Of a stretch of 64,000 nt of DNA, positions 45,729 to 58,513 are shown in pieces. This DNA is from Aspidapion aeneum (Eukaryota > Arthropoda > Insecta > Coleoptera > Brentidae): positions 23,443,171 to 23,507,170 of the forward strand of contig OY755047.1 of NCBI GenBank assembly GCA_963576565.1, given 5' to 3'. Each line of letters starts with the position of its first letter. Position 1 is the first letter of the stretch. The position numbers and the translations under genes are program-made. The notes beneath the pieces are model-generated. The model saw only the letters and a list, made by a program, of their open reading frames with translations. It was not told where the DNA came from and did no database searches.

Positions 45729-48720
45729 GACCATGTCTTAAGTGAAATAATATTTTGTAAAGCCATACAGTAATTTTTTTTTGGAAAAAACATAATCTCA
45801 TAGCATTTTCATTGCATAAGGCTAAAGAAAGCCACAAATTGATGTCCTAACACAATAAAGATTTTTCTTAACCCTTTTTACTTGTTTTAAAGCGATAATT
45901 TGTTATAACAGTGAAATCGTTTTGATTAGTTTGAAGCTAGAAGATATTTTCTTGTAATTTCTATTAAAAAGACCAAGTTTACAGGTCATGTCCATGTCTT
46001 TATGACTATATAGGTACATTATTGATTTTTATTAAAATATATACAAATTAAGTAGCATATTTTAAATAACTAAAAATATAAACAATTTAAATAAATAAAT
46101 TCGATAAGACCAAAGTACCATGTTTGATGTAATATATAGGTTTACACCAAAACACCAGATAACCTAAAAGATTGCTTAGCAGTTCCTTTTCCATACTATA
46201 TAAGAGAAGTACTAATAATTGTTTCTAAAATTTAACCAAGGATAATGATGAATCAGTCTATTTTTCTAAATTTGACTTGACCTTTGAAATTGCATAAAGG
46301 TATTTGATATTTTTCCTAAAATAAAAACTCGTTTATTTTGAGTTAGTAATAATTTTATACATAATCTTAAAAATAATATTATTTAACATAAATAATAATT
46401 ATTAAAATAAATTTATCATAATTCCCATTTAATAATTAAAGACTGGTTAAAGAGAAAACGCAATATGGAAATATGGAAATTTAGGTTATACATAACCAAT
46501 AAGCTAACTTAATTATAAAATTAATTAAAATCAAACAACAAAAGTAAAACCCTTTGGTTGATAATCATTAGATAGGATGTCATGTAGTAAGAAAATGAGA
46601 CATAATTAGTTGACTTAGTTAATAATAAAGACTTGTTTCAGGCAAATAAACTATTTTGAAAAACTATCAAAATCAACTTTTGAAAATTATTGCAAATACC
46701 GTTGCAAAAAGATACCCTGTATATTTGCTTGAATCAATTTAAGTATGGTAAAACTTTTTTTATTTAGGCTGCATTTTTTTTAAATATCCAAGAAAGGTTT
46801 CTAAAGGAAAAAACCGTTATTTAATTTCATATTTTTTGATTTTTTATTTCGAAGATTAAAACTTCTTGGCCCATAAATCAATTTACAGGCTATAAAAGTA
46901 TTCCAGACCACTTGAAACATCTGGCTAAACAAAATTATAAAACATGGTTATTTCCAAAAGGTCTTTTATTTAGAACAGAGAAGATAGTATTCTTTGTGTT
47001 AATAGGTACCCAAAAATGGTTTGGAATTTTTTAAAATAAACACACATCTGGGAAAAAACCTTTCGTAGCCTACTTCGTTAGTCTGTACAAATAACAGTGG
47101 CGTATCGGAATTTTATTTGGGGAAGGAAATATTATAATAAATATTGCATAGAACTGTTTTGCATATTGTCCAGACCACTGTATTATGTGTGTCCAAAACA
47201 AATATATTTTAAGATTTGGGAGGGAAATTTCACTTTTTTTTTACCCTCCTGTAGATCCGCGTCTGACGCATCTATTCACATTTAACTTTACGGTATCTAT
47301 CAATTAAACTATGATATTATATTTATAGATCAAACAAGCTTTCGTGAAAAAAAAGTTTTGTTTCTCTCATACTTTTCCGTGGGTAACATGAAACCCGGGT
47401 TTGTTTTTTCATTCACGGGTACTATTAAGTTAATATTTTTCAAACAAAGATCTATAGTGAGAAATGCAGTTCCATGATTTAAAATTTCATTAAGGTCGGT
47501 CGGTAATTTTTGAATTGCCAGCTAAATCTAGAAAACAATGGCTTATGTACATAATTCCTAATATTCTCGTAACCACATCACATGTGACGATTTTTGTGCG
47601 TTAAATTAAAAAATATATAGGATTTATATTTACAAACTAAAAAAAATTGGTATTTTGATATCTATATGATATAAACTTTTTCATAAAAACTTTTTACTTT
47701 TATGTACTGGTCAACATTTTCGTAAGATCTATCTTCTTCTTAAAATTTTGCTACTAAGTTAATATATAAGTATATGGCAAAACAATCAGTTTCTACCACG
47801 TCGTGTAAAACGTTAAAAAATGAGTAATTACAGTGTTACACATTAGACCCGTGTGTACAGAGAGGTACTGAAAACGCTTACATAAATTTCTATCTATCAT
47901 TTTTTATAAAACTAGGTTTCATTTTTATAAATTATACCATCATTAAGACCTTTTGTGTCTATTTTTGTCAACCTGAAACGTGTTATTTGAGCTTTTAAAC
48001 CTTCATTTTTGTTTAAGATAATTACTAAAACTTAAACCTATTGGTTAGTATTTTTTTTTGTTCATGTTAAGATTTAAAAGATATGTGAAAATGTTCGTTC
48101 GATAATTTTGATTTGTTTTGTCTGTTAATGTAATTTTTTTTGATCACAGTAATCTTTATCAACTGCTAACAAAAAGTAGCCCAAAAGAAAGGTCTATTTG
48201 CCAGGCCTACTTCGTACTTCGTACAATGCCTTCTTAGCTAAGCTATTATATGCATAAAGTTCTATAATTTTCCAGTTAAGTTTTCTCTGCACAGTTAATC
48301 GAATTACTTCACAGTTTTGACCGCACCTTGTGTTAATCTCCAACGAATTTAAGTTTTCTTTCTTTTTTTAGTATTCATTCGTTTTTTTCTTTGTGTTCCA
48401 AGAAAATGTTGGATAGATACATACATCCAGGATATTCTTAGCATATGTAAATAGTACCGAATCTCAAAAGTTTTAAGTTATTTACACACAGAGATTCTAT
48501 AATGTAGTTGTCGTAGCAATATAATAACTTGCGTGCGTAAATATCTTGGTAACCAAAGATTTAGTACATTCGTTTCTTTGCTAACTTTTGTAATCTTCTT
48601 ATCCTGTTTAATAAAAAAATAATTTTTATGCAATTATCATCAGAGCTTACTTTCTTTTTTTTTTAAAAGACTGTTTTTTAATGTGTTACTATTTTGCTGT
48701 AGTTGGACTTACTCTATACA
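45729..48720 (+). other. LTR-element interior, part 2: non-coding
   Basis: A+T-rich. The only recognised piece is the short dispersed repeat near 47335. A hAT-like CAGTGGCGTA at 47095 has no convincing partner end. Confidence 0.55.
47335..47425 (-). repeat. Short dispersed repeat, copy 3 (rearranged)
   Basis: The minus strand has TTACCCACGGAAAAGTATGA and AGAAACAAAAC in common with 30463 and 34488, and the plus strand ends TTCATTCACGGGTAC like the right end at 34605. The combination of both orientations indicates a rearranged or palindromic variant. Confidence 0.6.
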
Positions 48721-48731
48721 GTAGTTGTTTA

Positions 48732-49111
48732 CTACTAATATGTCGGTTTAGAACGTTTTTCTACGTTGTCCGACGCCTATTTTCCATTTCCTTCGATTCT
48801 GACAGTCATCTTCCGTCAGGTTTTTTTTTGACTCATTGATCTTCGGATTGACTGTTGCCATTCCAGTTTAGGACGCCCTCTTTTTCTGCGCCCTATTGGT
48901 TGCCATTCTAGGACCTGTTTTGGTAATCTTTTGTCGTTCATCCGTTGTACATGGGCATACCATATCAGTTGCCTTTTAGTGATGTCATCAGTTATGCTTC
49001 CCTCGATTCCCATTATTTATTTTATGATCTCATTTCTTATATGATCAGTTCTGGATATTTTCATTAATTCTTATTGCATCCATTTCGACACTTTCCATTG
49101 GAATGGAAAGT
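48732..49111 (-). mobile_element. Nested 5'-truncated RTE-like non-LTR copy, 11-bp target duplication
   Basis: GTAGTTGTTTA at 48721-48731 and 49112-49122 gives exact limits (380 bp). Same family as 27366-28548: minus strand with a TAG-type 3' tail at the left. It encodes the RT C-terminus without a stop over 65 codons (TKRQLIWYAHVQRMNDKRLP, then GRRKRGRPKLEW). At the 5' junction ACACTTTCCATT-GG-AATGGAAAGTGT is a perfect 12-bp fold-back, of which one half belongs to the element and the other is extra. Confidence 0.88.
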
Positions 49112-49122
49112 GTAGTTGTTTA

Positions 49123-52100
49123 AATAAACGATTAATTTTTCTGAATTAGAGGTAGTTGACATTTCATCCCCTACCCATTCTTTGCCAAAAAGTTTATTTT
49201 TTTTTCGTAATTGCTCAAGCTACACACGTATTAAAAAACCTATAAAAAAATATTAATATAGATCCTAGATCAATCTGAAAGTCAAAAGGGACAATCTCTC
49301 TCTTGAGTTTTTAGATTAGATCGTCGATGTCAAAAAGGACAATCTTTGTTTTAAGTTTTTAAGTTTTTTTTTGTTTCAATATTTGCAATTTTGACACTAA
49401 AGATATTTTTTCTCTTGCATTGCAAAAGCAAGCCTGTCTATCATTACATAGACATATATAACATAAATTAATTAAGTAATGCCTTAGCATTTTAACTTTT
49501 TAAAATTTTGCATTTGTAGAGGTTTTTTTGTTTTATTCGCCTAAAAAGTTTTTTTAAATATCATCTAATCCTCGTAATTTATGAGCACTCATTTAAAATT
49601 TGTACAAACTTGTTTTAATTTTTAATAACTACGAGACCGATTTTAATGAAAAGAAAAATAACAGTGTCTAAACACTATGTCAAAAGCATAATAAATTCAT
49701 TAAATGATGTTTTAAAGGAAAAGTTTTATTATATTTGTTAAAACCATGTATAAAATTAGTGCTATAACTTCGTTTTCTTTTATAGGTGAAGACCATGACA
49801 TTCAACAACTGTAGAGGTCTACGATTCTTCGACTTCCCTCAAAAAATTTTACTTAATTAATATTTTTATTTTTATTTTCAGGAATTGTATTGTTTTGTAT
49901 TGGGTTGTAAATGACCAAACCATCAAGTTGAGAGTTTTTAAAAACTATTTGTTCTAAAATTGTTGATATTTTTATAAATGACAAAAGTCTATTACTATCT
50001 GTTGAGTAAATATGTGAGAGGGAAGTATTTTTGAATTAAAGCGTCCTAGAATTTTCTTTTAACGTAACTTTGATATGGCTATATGGTATGGCAAAATGGA
50101 TCTGTGATTGTTATATGCATCTTTTGATGTATAAGGAATGTTATAAAACAATAGACCAATAATAATTCGCCAAGTGGAATCGTCGCGTTTTCTTTTTCTT
50201 TTGTTGTTTTTTTGTAAGACGAGGGCGAATTAATTTTTTCGCTGTTTGTATCATTATATTTTAGATTATTTTATAAAATGTTTTTATGGAATGAGTGTTT
50301 TTAGCTGGATTTTAAACTCCCCAGTCATTGAGAAGAAGGCTGAGGAGTAAATTAGGGAATTTTTCTTCTCCACTCGAGAGGGTGTTTCAATGGTATACCT
50401 TTAATTAAAATTTTCAATTGGTCTATATTTGTTTTGTTTGTTGCCGTATCTCCTAATATCGTAACTCAATTTTGAAAGATAGGGTTACGGTATAGTCAGT
50501 TAAATGTTTTAACCAATCTTTATCAAGAAAACTACTGAATTAATAATCGTCATGTTATAGCTTACATGGTCTACAGGTGAACTGGTCTAAAACAGCGGAA
50601 AAATATATGGGTTGGATTTTTGGGTTTCTTTCAAGTCAAGTCATTTTGTAAAAATGGGAATTTAAAATTAGGAAAAAACTATTCAAGGTAGAGGTAAAAC
50701 TTTACCTATGAAACGAATAAAAGTTATATCAGGGTAGGTTAATGAAGACAGTGACGTCACACCTAGTAGATTTCAGTAGGAGACCTAGGTAATTTTCTAT
50801 TTCGTCATGTCGGGAACTCATTTTTGAGTTATACTGGATAAACAATAGACCGGAAAATTTATTTAACAAGAAGATTTGGAGTAGTCTCTTTCTTCTGTAC
50901 ACACCTGTGATCTTCTAATTTCAGGAATCTGGCCAGTAACCGGAAATGCTGAGCTCACAGTATCTTATGTTTTCTAATTAGGGAGACAAAAGCGTTGTCG
51001 TTGAATAAATTTTATATTTTACAATACAATTTTCAATTTAAAATGGTAGCTACCTATTTTTTTTTATTATGACGAAACATGATTTAGATTTGGTATACAA
51101 GAGTCACTATACGTTTTTGGAACCTGTGTTGAAGTGATGATGGGATATTATTTTAAAACAGGTTTTATGGTAGACATTTGAACAATTTTTCTGACTTGGT
51201 TAAAAAAAATAGGTTAATTAGATAATATTTGAGATAGTAACTAAAAGTTAGGATTTTTAGAAATATAGTGTTTAATAGTATAGGAATAGGAAAAACCTAG
51301 AAGATACAACCATAAAGAGTAGACGACTCTTGAGTCATGCCATATCAAATGAAAACCGTTATATTTTTATCAGTGATATTTTAAAAAAAGATATTAACAT
51401 CCAGAAAAAATCAGAAATTGGAAAAACAGACAAGAACAGCAGAATAAAGAAGTATTTTCTTTCATTATAACATTTTATGATCAAATTTTTACTATTTTTA
51501 CTTTATAGGGTCGATAAGCCATTTAAGCTAATCTTTATGTCATTTGGTAATATTTACATTATGAAATTTGTATATTTTCTTTTGTCTTGATATTTTATAA
51601 ATAAAACCACTGTCTTTGGCTTTAGCAGTGATAACACCTATAGACTTACGAAAAAGTCTCATTTGAATTAGAAAGTTTTAAATCAAAAACATCTTAATGG
51701 AAGAGTATATTTAAAATCAAGTAAATGAAATCTTTGTATAAAAAAATTTCTAGTGTACAGCAAACAACGGTTTTTTTTTTCTGTAAAATGTTACCCGTAA
51801 AAGTAATTATCATAAAACTAAGTGCATAAGCACAAATTTTATAAAAAAATAGCTCATTAGCTGTGGAGATTGGTAATTGGCATAACAATCGCTGGACCAA
51901 GAGACAGTGTCTCTATCGCGTTATGCCACAGTTCTATCTTGAGGTATACAGAGCTTTTGTAACCTATTATTATACGTGAAAACCAATTCTTTAATCTCTT
52001 TTGTACTTTGCTTTAGTAGAAGTAAATTGTATCTTTTCAGATAATATCTGCATCAATCATCTGTCAGATATGTATGTAATTTTAATCTTGTTTTTTGTGT

Positions 52101-55098
52101 TACACGGAAAAAGTGTAATATTTAACTTTTTATTATTTTGGTAGTCATTTTTTTTTTCTAGTGACCAGAACATTTTAGATATTTTGTAAACTTTTAATTG
52201 TTTTTTTTTATTTTTGTAATATTTAAAAAAAACAAAATATCATTTTATTTTTGTTAAAATCCACACATGCTTTTTGGTTTTGTTCTTTTATGATGGATAT
52301 GTGTGTTATAGTAAATCAACACCTATTGGTTAAAGTGTTAACGTAAAATCGATTATATATATAGTATATTTTAGAGTCCATTATTTCAAAAAGCTTTGTT
52401 TTTTTTAAATAGGGATCATTTGCTAAGATCCCATAAACCGAATAAAAACTACGTCATCAACGGTTAAAATTTTTTCGATTTATGTACATATATATATTTT
52501 TTTTCCATTTTGAAGTCATTTTTGAATCCAATTGGATATTATCATAGCAATCTTAACATTGCTAAGATACATTTTTCTATTTTTTTTTCTCTTCTCATTA
52601 TATTATAACTTGATAAAATCAATATTATCCAAATTAATAACATTTGATTGTGTAAAACTATTTTTGAATTTTTGTATTATTTATCAATAAAACAATATTT
52701 TATTTTTTTATGTTTTTTTCTCCTATATGGAAAATATTCGACTATACGAACTTTAAGTACAGTCTGTACCATTTAAGCCAAGCAAATTCCATTTTAAGAA
52801 TAAATTTTGATAATTTTTTTAATTTTTTTTTTTTCATATTTTTTAAAATCTACACTATTTTAAACAACTTTAAAAAAATCTCCACTTTTCTTTTACTCTA
52901 TGAGTACAATTGTTTTTGTAGAACTTTTCTACGACTGTATAACTATGTCAAATCACAAAAATGTGTTGTCTTTTCTAAAAATGTTTTTTTTGTTAGTTTG
53001 TTCCTTTCTGTTTGCTGTCCTAGTTAATCGATAATATAAAAATATTCTCTATAACGTCATTATTAAAATGATATGCTAGTGCACAGGCATAGCACTAATC
53101 AAGAACACCTAAATTATTATTTTTGTATTATTTTTATTTCTATTATCATCTTTAAGTAATTTTGTTATTAACTAAAGCCTATACATAATTTCCTCTATTA
53201 ATAAAATAAATAATCAAATCATTAAATCACTAGTTGATCGTTTAAGAAAGACTTAGCGTAAAACTTAGTCTTTCTAAGATCAGTGTTTATTTTTCATATA
53301 TTAGCAAGCATTATTTCATTTATTATTATTTTTATTATTATTTTTTTAAAAATATTTGCTCATTTTAAGTCTTGCGTTATCTAAAGAACCTTATCGTTTA
53401 AGATACCTTTTGTTTTTTTTGTCAACTTATTAAATTGGAAAAAAAGTATGTTATACCTAAAATATTTTAAAGTATTTTTTTTTTATTATTTTTTTCATAT
53501 TTTCGAAATAAGCCCTTGCCTGCTTGAACTCTAAATAGTTCTTATTTAGTAGTTTTGGAAAAATAAGAAATGAGTTTATCACCCAAGAGAGTTTTTTCTT
53601 TTCATAACACCAAAAAGAGTCGATTGAAGCAACCATCAACTGTCATTTTTGTTTAATTTTTTTTTGTCATTCGCTTCAATTGGAATATAATAAGACATAA
53701 TTTTATTTAAAATTTTATTATCAACTAAGATTATTTTATTTTGTTTGTTTTGATTCATGCACTTTAAAATCGTCTATCGCCACCTGTGTATGTGTGTATG
53801 AAATTCGATAAAACCTAAATTGGTCAAATTTTAAAACATTTGCTTACATTAAGTCAAGTATTTTGAAGCAAAGATGTCTAATTTTCAAACAATGACATCA
53901 ATAATAACCTACTTTGTTTTGCTGCTGTTCTTAGTTTTTCAAAATTGTGTAAAACCAGCTTACAATTAATTGGAAAATAAAATAAAATGCAAATTAGTTA
54001 GAAAATGGAAACCCAACTTTTCATTTTCAAACATACTAAAATCACACCGAAAATCAATTTGAAAGGAAAAATATTTTTCATGTTTAAAGAAAAATTATGT
54101 AGCAAGATCTATGGAAAAGAAAGTTTAAATTGAAACAGGTAATGTTTCAAGGAAAAAAAAATTTTTTAGAAGGAAAATTCGGAAAAAATGTGAAAAATTC
54201 TAGGAGGAGCTTTATTCTAAGTAATTTTGAAAATGTGTATATCCATCTGGCTGGATTTGTTCTATTTATATTTGTTCATTAATTTTTTTTTTATTGATTT
54301 ATTCTATATTGAATTATATTTTGATTTCTTCTATATTGAAATATTTTGATTTGTTCTTTATTGAATCAATATGTTTTGATTTGTACTAGTAAAAAAAATA
54401 TTATATTTGAATTTATTCTGTTTAAAAAATCTATGTGGATTTGTTTCATTTGAGATTATTCTATCTGTTCTATTTGATTTTCTTTATAATTTAAAATTTT
54501 TGAATCATTAAAATCTTAACTGATAAAAACTTGTATTTCAGTTTTTGTATCATTTTGTGTTTGTTTTTGCTAACTTGTATTTATTTTCAGTTATTCTTTC
54601 GATCACATGAGTTATTTGTTTTGTTTCGATAGAGTGTTCCATGTTTGTTTTAAAGTTTATTAAGTGAACCTGGTAGGGTTGTTTTTTTTTTATTACACTG
54701 AGAGCAATAAACCAACTTAAATTTTTTTAAAATTATTGTCAATTAAACGTATTTTTTTTTATTTGGTATAAATATATTTTAAAGTCTTAAAATAATCAAT
54801 TTTAATATTTTAGTTAGTGTTTGTAATTTCTTACTTGTATCTTTGTTTTAAAATTTGTTTTTTTATGCAAACACGTTTTTTTGGGTTAGACAACCTTTTG
54901 TAGGTTATTTGCCGTCTAACTAGTTTTAGTTCACCTAAAACTTATTTATGAGATGTAATCATAAAATCAAAAATTTTCAATTTTTTTTTATTTAAATAAT
55001 ATATAATTTTTTTTTAACAATTAATTTTGTTTTACATAAGGTTGGTTTATTGTTATTAAAAACATTGTTTTTCTTGTATTAAAATTATTTTGTTTTTA
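49123..55098 (+). other. LTR-element interior, part 3: non-coding
   Basis: Six kilobases of A+T-rich sequence without recognised domains. Around 54240-54480 there are loose repeats of a GATTTGTTCTATATTGAA type. Composition-driven frames (for example 105 codons at 52710-53027) are not genes. Confidence 0.55.
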
Positions 55099-55353
55099 GG
55101 TCAGCTATTGCAAAGTGCTGTCAACCAACCAACAAATTTCTTCCACAAACAGTTTAATCAACCAAGCAGCCATTCCACCATTAAAGTCATTAGATCTGCC
55201 AAGCAGCCATCATCACTACAATCGACGTCTTCTTACCGTCGCTGTGCAAACCTGCAATTGGATACTTCTTTCCAAATTCAATACAGAGTCTGCTGTTCAC
55301 CCTTAGTTTCAAAGATGGCCAATGTGGAAACTCAGCTCTTGCTGCGTACCTAG
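55090..55353 (+). other. Possible exon or small ORF at the 3' end of the LTR element
   Basis: After a T-rich run ending TTTTTAG at 55099 the composition becomes clearly less A+T-rich. A frame open to 55353 reads GQLLQSAVNQPTNFFHKQFN and continues Ser/Gln-rich; no domain is recognised. The TTTTTAG/GT junction looks like a splice acceptor, and further T-rich AG sites occur near 55724 and 55740. Whether it is translated is unknown; it may be the structured or packaged part of a non-coding RNA. Confidence 0.3.
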
Positions 55354-55898
55354 TGTTTGTTTAACACTATGGAGGAAACGGTTTGGTTTGGAGACTCCCT
55401 TAATTTATTTACGTTAACTTAAATCACTCTTTTTTTTGTCTCCACAAATTTCTGCATAAGCGTGTATATAATATATACCTTAATGTAGTAGTTTTCACAC
55501 AATGTGTTATATATATATTATATATTTCTATATATTTTTCGGTTTATTTGTCAATTTTATTTTGCCCTCATTTAATTTAAGTTATCGTTGTTATTAAGCT
55601 GCACTGATATTCTGATTCTTTCAGTACTGTTTGGAATCTACTGATCGTTCACCATGTTTGTTGCTGACTAGCTGATCTAAGATGTTGTACCTGATCCAGT
55701 GTTGCTGTTTTGTTCCAGAATGGAACTTCAAGTTTTTTTCAGCCAGAATGTTTATTGACCGTCATCCACAGAAGAAAAATGGAAACGAAGAGCGTTATAG
55801 TTTTAGTTTAGATTTGTGTTGTCTGCACTACTTAATGCTTCTTGTTATAAACCATTTTATTTCGACTTGCGTTTAAAAAAAATTGTTTATACTTAATC

Positions 55899-55910
55899 AG
55901 GGGGGAGTAA
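55899..55910 (+). other. Polypurine tract
   Basis: CAGGGGGGAGTAA ends directly at the 3' LTR (55911). It is the expected plus-strand primer of an LTR retrotransposon. Confidence 0.85.
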
Positions 55911-57184
55911 TGTAACAAAACGGGATTTGAGCATAAATGGTATTTTTGCCATTTATAAGTTTTTAAAGATTTTTAATTAAATATTGTTTTTGTCATCAAC
56001 AAGCATTAATTATATGCAAGACTAGGTTAAGATTAAGTAAAATTTATGGCAACTCGGCGACTTGTTTTTAGGCATGTTTTCAGGTTCGCTGTATTTTAAT
56101 AAAAGTTGTATTCGGCTAATATGTCCTTTGAGCCACTAACATCAAAATAATTCTTATTTTGTAACTGGAAACAAATTTTAAACTATTTTCAATTTAAAAA
56201 AAAACACACTGTGTAATTTTCCTTTCTAACGGGTTTTTCAGTCTGGCTTGCATTGCTATTTCATCTCTTAGTGGAGCGCTTAAAGCGCAGTCTATTTCTT
56301 TCTCGCCAAAGTGAAAGGGAGTAGAATTCTAGCCAATCAACGCCAAGATATTTGTCCCTTCAAGCGCAGGGTCGCTTTAACTGAGACGGGAAACTTTCGA
56401 AAGTCGTCAGGGATTTTACTTTTTAGTTTGCCTTTGCCTAGTACGGTACACTTTCATTAACACTTCTTAAGGGGGGGTTTTATTTCAACTGGGGAAATTT
56501 ATCAATTATTTTAACATTGTATAAAACTGTTAACTTTAATATTCATAATTATTTTGGTCTTTTCTTTTAGAGTTTATTGATTTTAAAGTCATTACTTATT
56601 ACTGTTTCCAGTGCTTTGAAATAATGTGTTTAACTGTTTTATGGTTTTTTAACAACAAAATACAAACCATTCGTTGCCCTAAAATCGGCATTTTTAATTA
56701 ATAACATATCCCAAACCTAAACAGTAATATTAAGTAAATTAAACAGTTGATTGAATGTTTCACCCATTCAATCAACGTTTAAAAAGTTGATAAATATATA
56801 TATTTTCAACAAATTTATAAAAGGTTTATAAAACCTAAAAGTTTGGGAAGTGTGAATATTTGAATATAAAAGTTCAATGGTAGTAAAAAATTTGATATTT
56901 AAATAATAAATATTAGAAGTGAAAGTGTGAAGTTGCAAGAAGAAAATTGAAAAGGTATGTACGATTATCCTATTAGTTATACATTTGAGAAAAACGTTTA
57001 TAGCATACTTTTCCTCCAAGAACCGCCAAATTCCCTTTCGAGATCGTGTAAATTTAATAACATATAGTAACATTTAATCTTTTTATAATTTATATAAGTT
57101 GTAACCTAAGTTGGTAGCTTACAACATTTAAGCCTTGGCAACTTGAGGTGACAGTACCACTGTCACACGCAGGCCCCTGTTACA
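55911..57184 (+). repeat. 3' LTR
   Basis: Copy of 40866-42139 at a constant offset, followed by the target duplication CACT. Same hairpins and TATA box (56816-56823). Confidence 0.95.
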
Positions 57185-57599
57185 CACTTGTAGAAGACAG
57201 GTTTACGTTACATACAATGCGTTAAAAAGAGAGCAGGAGTGGTTTTTTGCATTATTTTATTTATGTATGTAAGGTTCCTTGCGATTTTGCGATATTTAAA
57301 TTACCTATGGCCCACGTAAATTACCAGGCCTATTTTTTACAAAAAAACTCAAATACTGGTTATAATTTTCCTATTGTCTCATTGACTATCCTAAAGAGTG
57401 TAAACTGGTTAACCTCTGTTGGGCTGTAATTTACGCAGGTCCCGAAAACTCAAACATTATTCATAAAGTGCGAAGAGATAGGATGTCTAGATTATGAAGA
57501 GACAACTTTAAAATTGGGTGCGATTTGCATCTTAAATGGTTACACTACCTACACACATTTTTCGAACACAGAACTAGGCAAATTCAGAATTTAGAAATC
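57185..57599. other. Flank of the LTR insertion
   Basis: No domain recognised, but the region may be the 5' part of the non-LTR remnant that follows. Confidence 0.3.
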
Positions 57600-58513
57600 A
57601 TAAAACTTACCCCAACAATACTGCACATGGGGGAACTGCTGTGATAATTAACGAAAATATATCACACTATGAGGAGATATAAAACTATAGAGATTCAACC
57701 TATATAAAAGTGTTATAACGAAAACATATATATTAGCCATAAGTGCTGTCTACATACATACCACCAAGGCAGAAAAATAAATATCGTAATTTTCTCAGAA
57801 AATTAGGAAACCGTTTTATAGTTGAAGGTAACTAATGCAAAAAATAACTACTGGGGATCTAGACAGATCCAGGAAAAATTGCAGATCTAACTGATTTTTT
57901 TATAGTAAAAAATAAACTCTTATCTAAGTCTGTAAGAAAAAATTAACTTATCAGTACCATTACAAACGCCACAACAAATTGATAAATATATTGAGTATTT
58001 TATTACAAATATTCAACAAGCAGCTTGGAACATAGTCCAAAACCAAAAAGAATTATCAAGAAAAAACTATTTAAAGGAAAGTAGAGACCTTATATTGTAA
58101 AAAAAGAAAACTAAGAAGAAAGTAGCAGCAAAGCCGTTATCCTCACGATAAAACAAATCTCAACAACATGAGGCAGCGCATAAGGCAAGAAATCCTAGTA
58201 ATAAAATATGAATCTATTAACAATTTTCTTAACGAACTAACTGATGATAAAAATATTGACTATTCCCTTTGGAAGGCAACCAAAAATTTGAAAGGACCAA
58301 TTACCTAAATTCCACCAATACAAAAATCAAACGACCAGTAGGCAAAGAGTAACGAAGAAAAAGCAGATGTTTTTGCCAACCATTTAAAAGAAACATTTCA
58401 GCATCATGAAACACCAGATGAAAACTGTCATTTAGATGAAGCCCATCGAATCGAAGGCCATATTAAGCTTTCATCACCAAAAGAGATTACGAGAAATCAA
58501 ATCTCCTATAATT
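57600..58513 (+). pseudogene. Jockey-like non-LTR retrotransposon, endonuclease to RT linker, decayed
   Basis: Plus-strand pieces in several frames: HMGGTAVIINEN with a preceding Thr (apurinic endonuclease core, near 57625-57660), YIPPRQ (57755), FRKLGNRFIVEGN-like sequence (57795-57830), IADLTDFFIVKN (57880), and then a nearly open stretch from 58169: RQRIRQEILVIKYESINNFL, DYSLWKATKNLKGPI (58258-58304), and NEEKADVFANHLKETFQ (58353-58403). The W-K-x-x-K-x-L and EKA-x-x-FA-x-HL blocks are typical of the segment between endonuclease and RT in Jockey-type elements. Many stops and frameshifts; the RT domain proper is absent, so the copy is 3'-truncated or interrupted at about 58515. Confidence 0.75.

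Larger units (their letters stand above)
40866..57184 (+). mobile_element. 16.3-kb LTR retrotransposon without coding capacity (LARD-like)
   Basis: Two direct 1,274-bp repeats begin TGTAACAAAACGGG and end CCCCTGTTACA, offset by exactly 15,045 bp, with no difference found on reading them side by side. CACT at 40862-40865 is duplicated at 57185-57188. A primer binding site follows the 5' LTR and a polypurine tract precedes the 3' LTR, so the element is complete and in plus orientation. The internal 13,771 bp (42140-55910) holds no gag, protease, RT, RNase H or integrase; the longest open frame is 105 codons of Phe/Asn-rich low complexity. Two truncated non-LTR elements are nested inside. Matching LTRs argue for a recent insertion, so absent coding capacity is probably not due to decay after insertion. 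Mobilisation would need proteins supplied in trans, probably from a gypsy-type element given the 4-bp duplication. Confidence 0.9.

Noticed and set aside
47095..47280. hAT-like left end CAGTGGCGTATCGG
   Set aside because: The best right end (GATCCGCGTCTG) matches poorly and no 8-bp duplication is present.
52710..53027. 105-codon frame in the LTR-element interior
   Set aside because: Low-complexity Phe/Asn/Ser composition expected from T-rich sequence; no retroviral motif.
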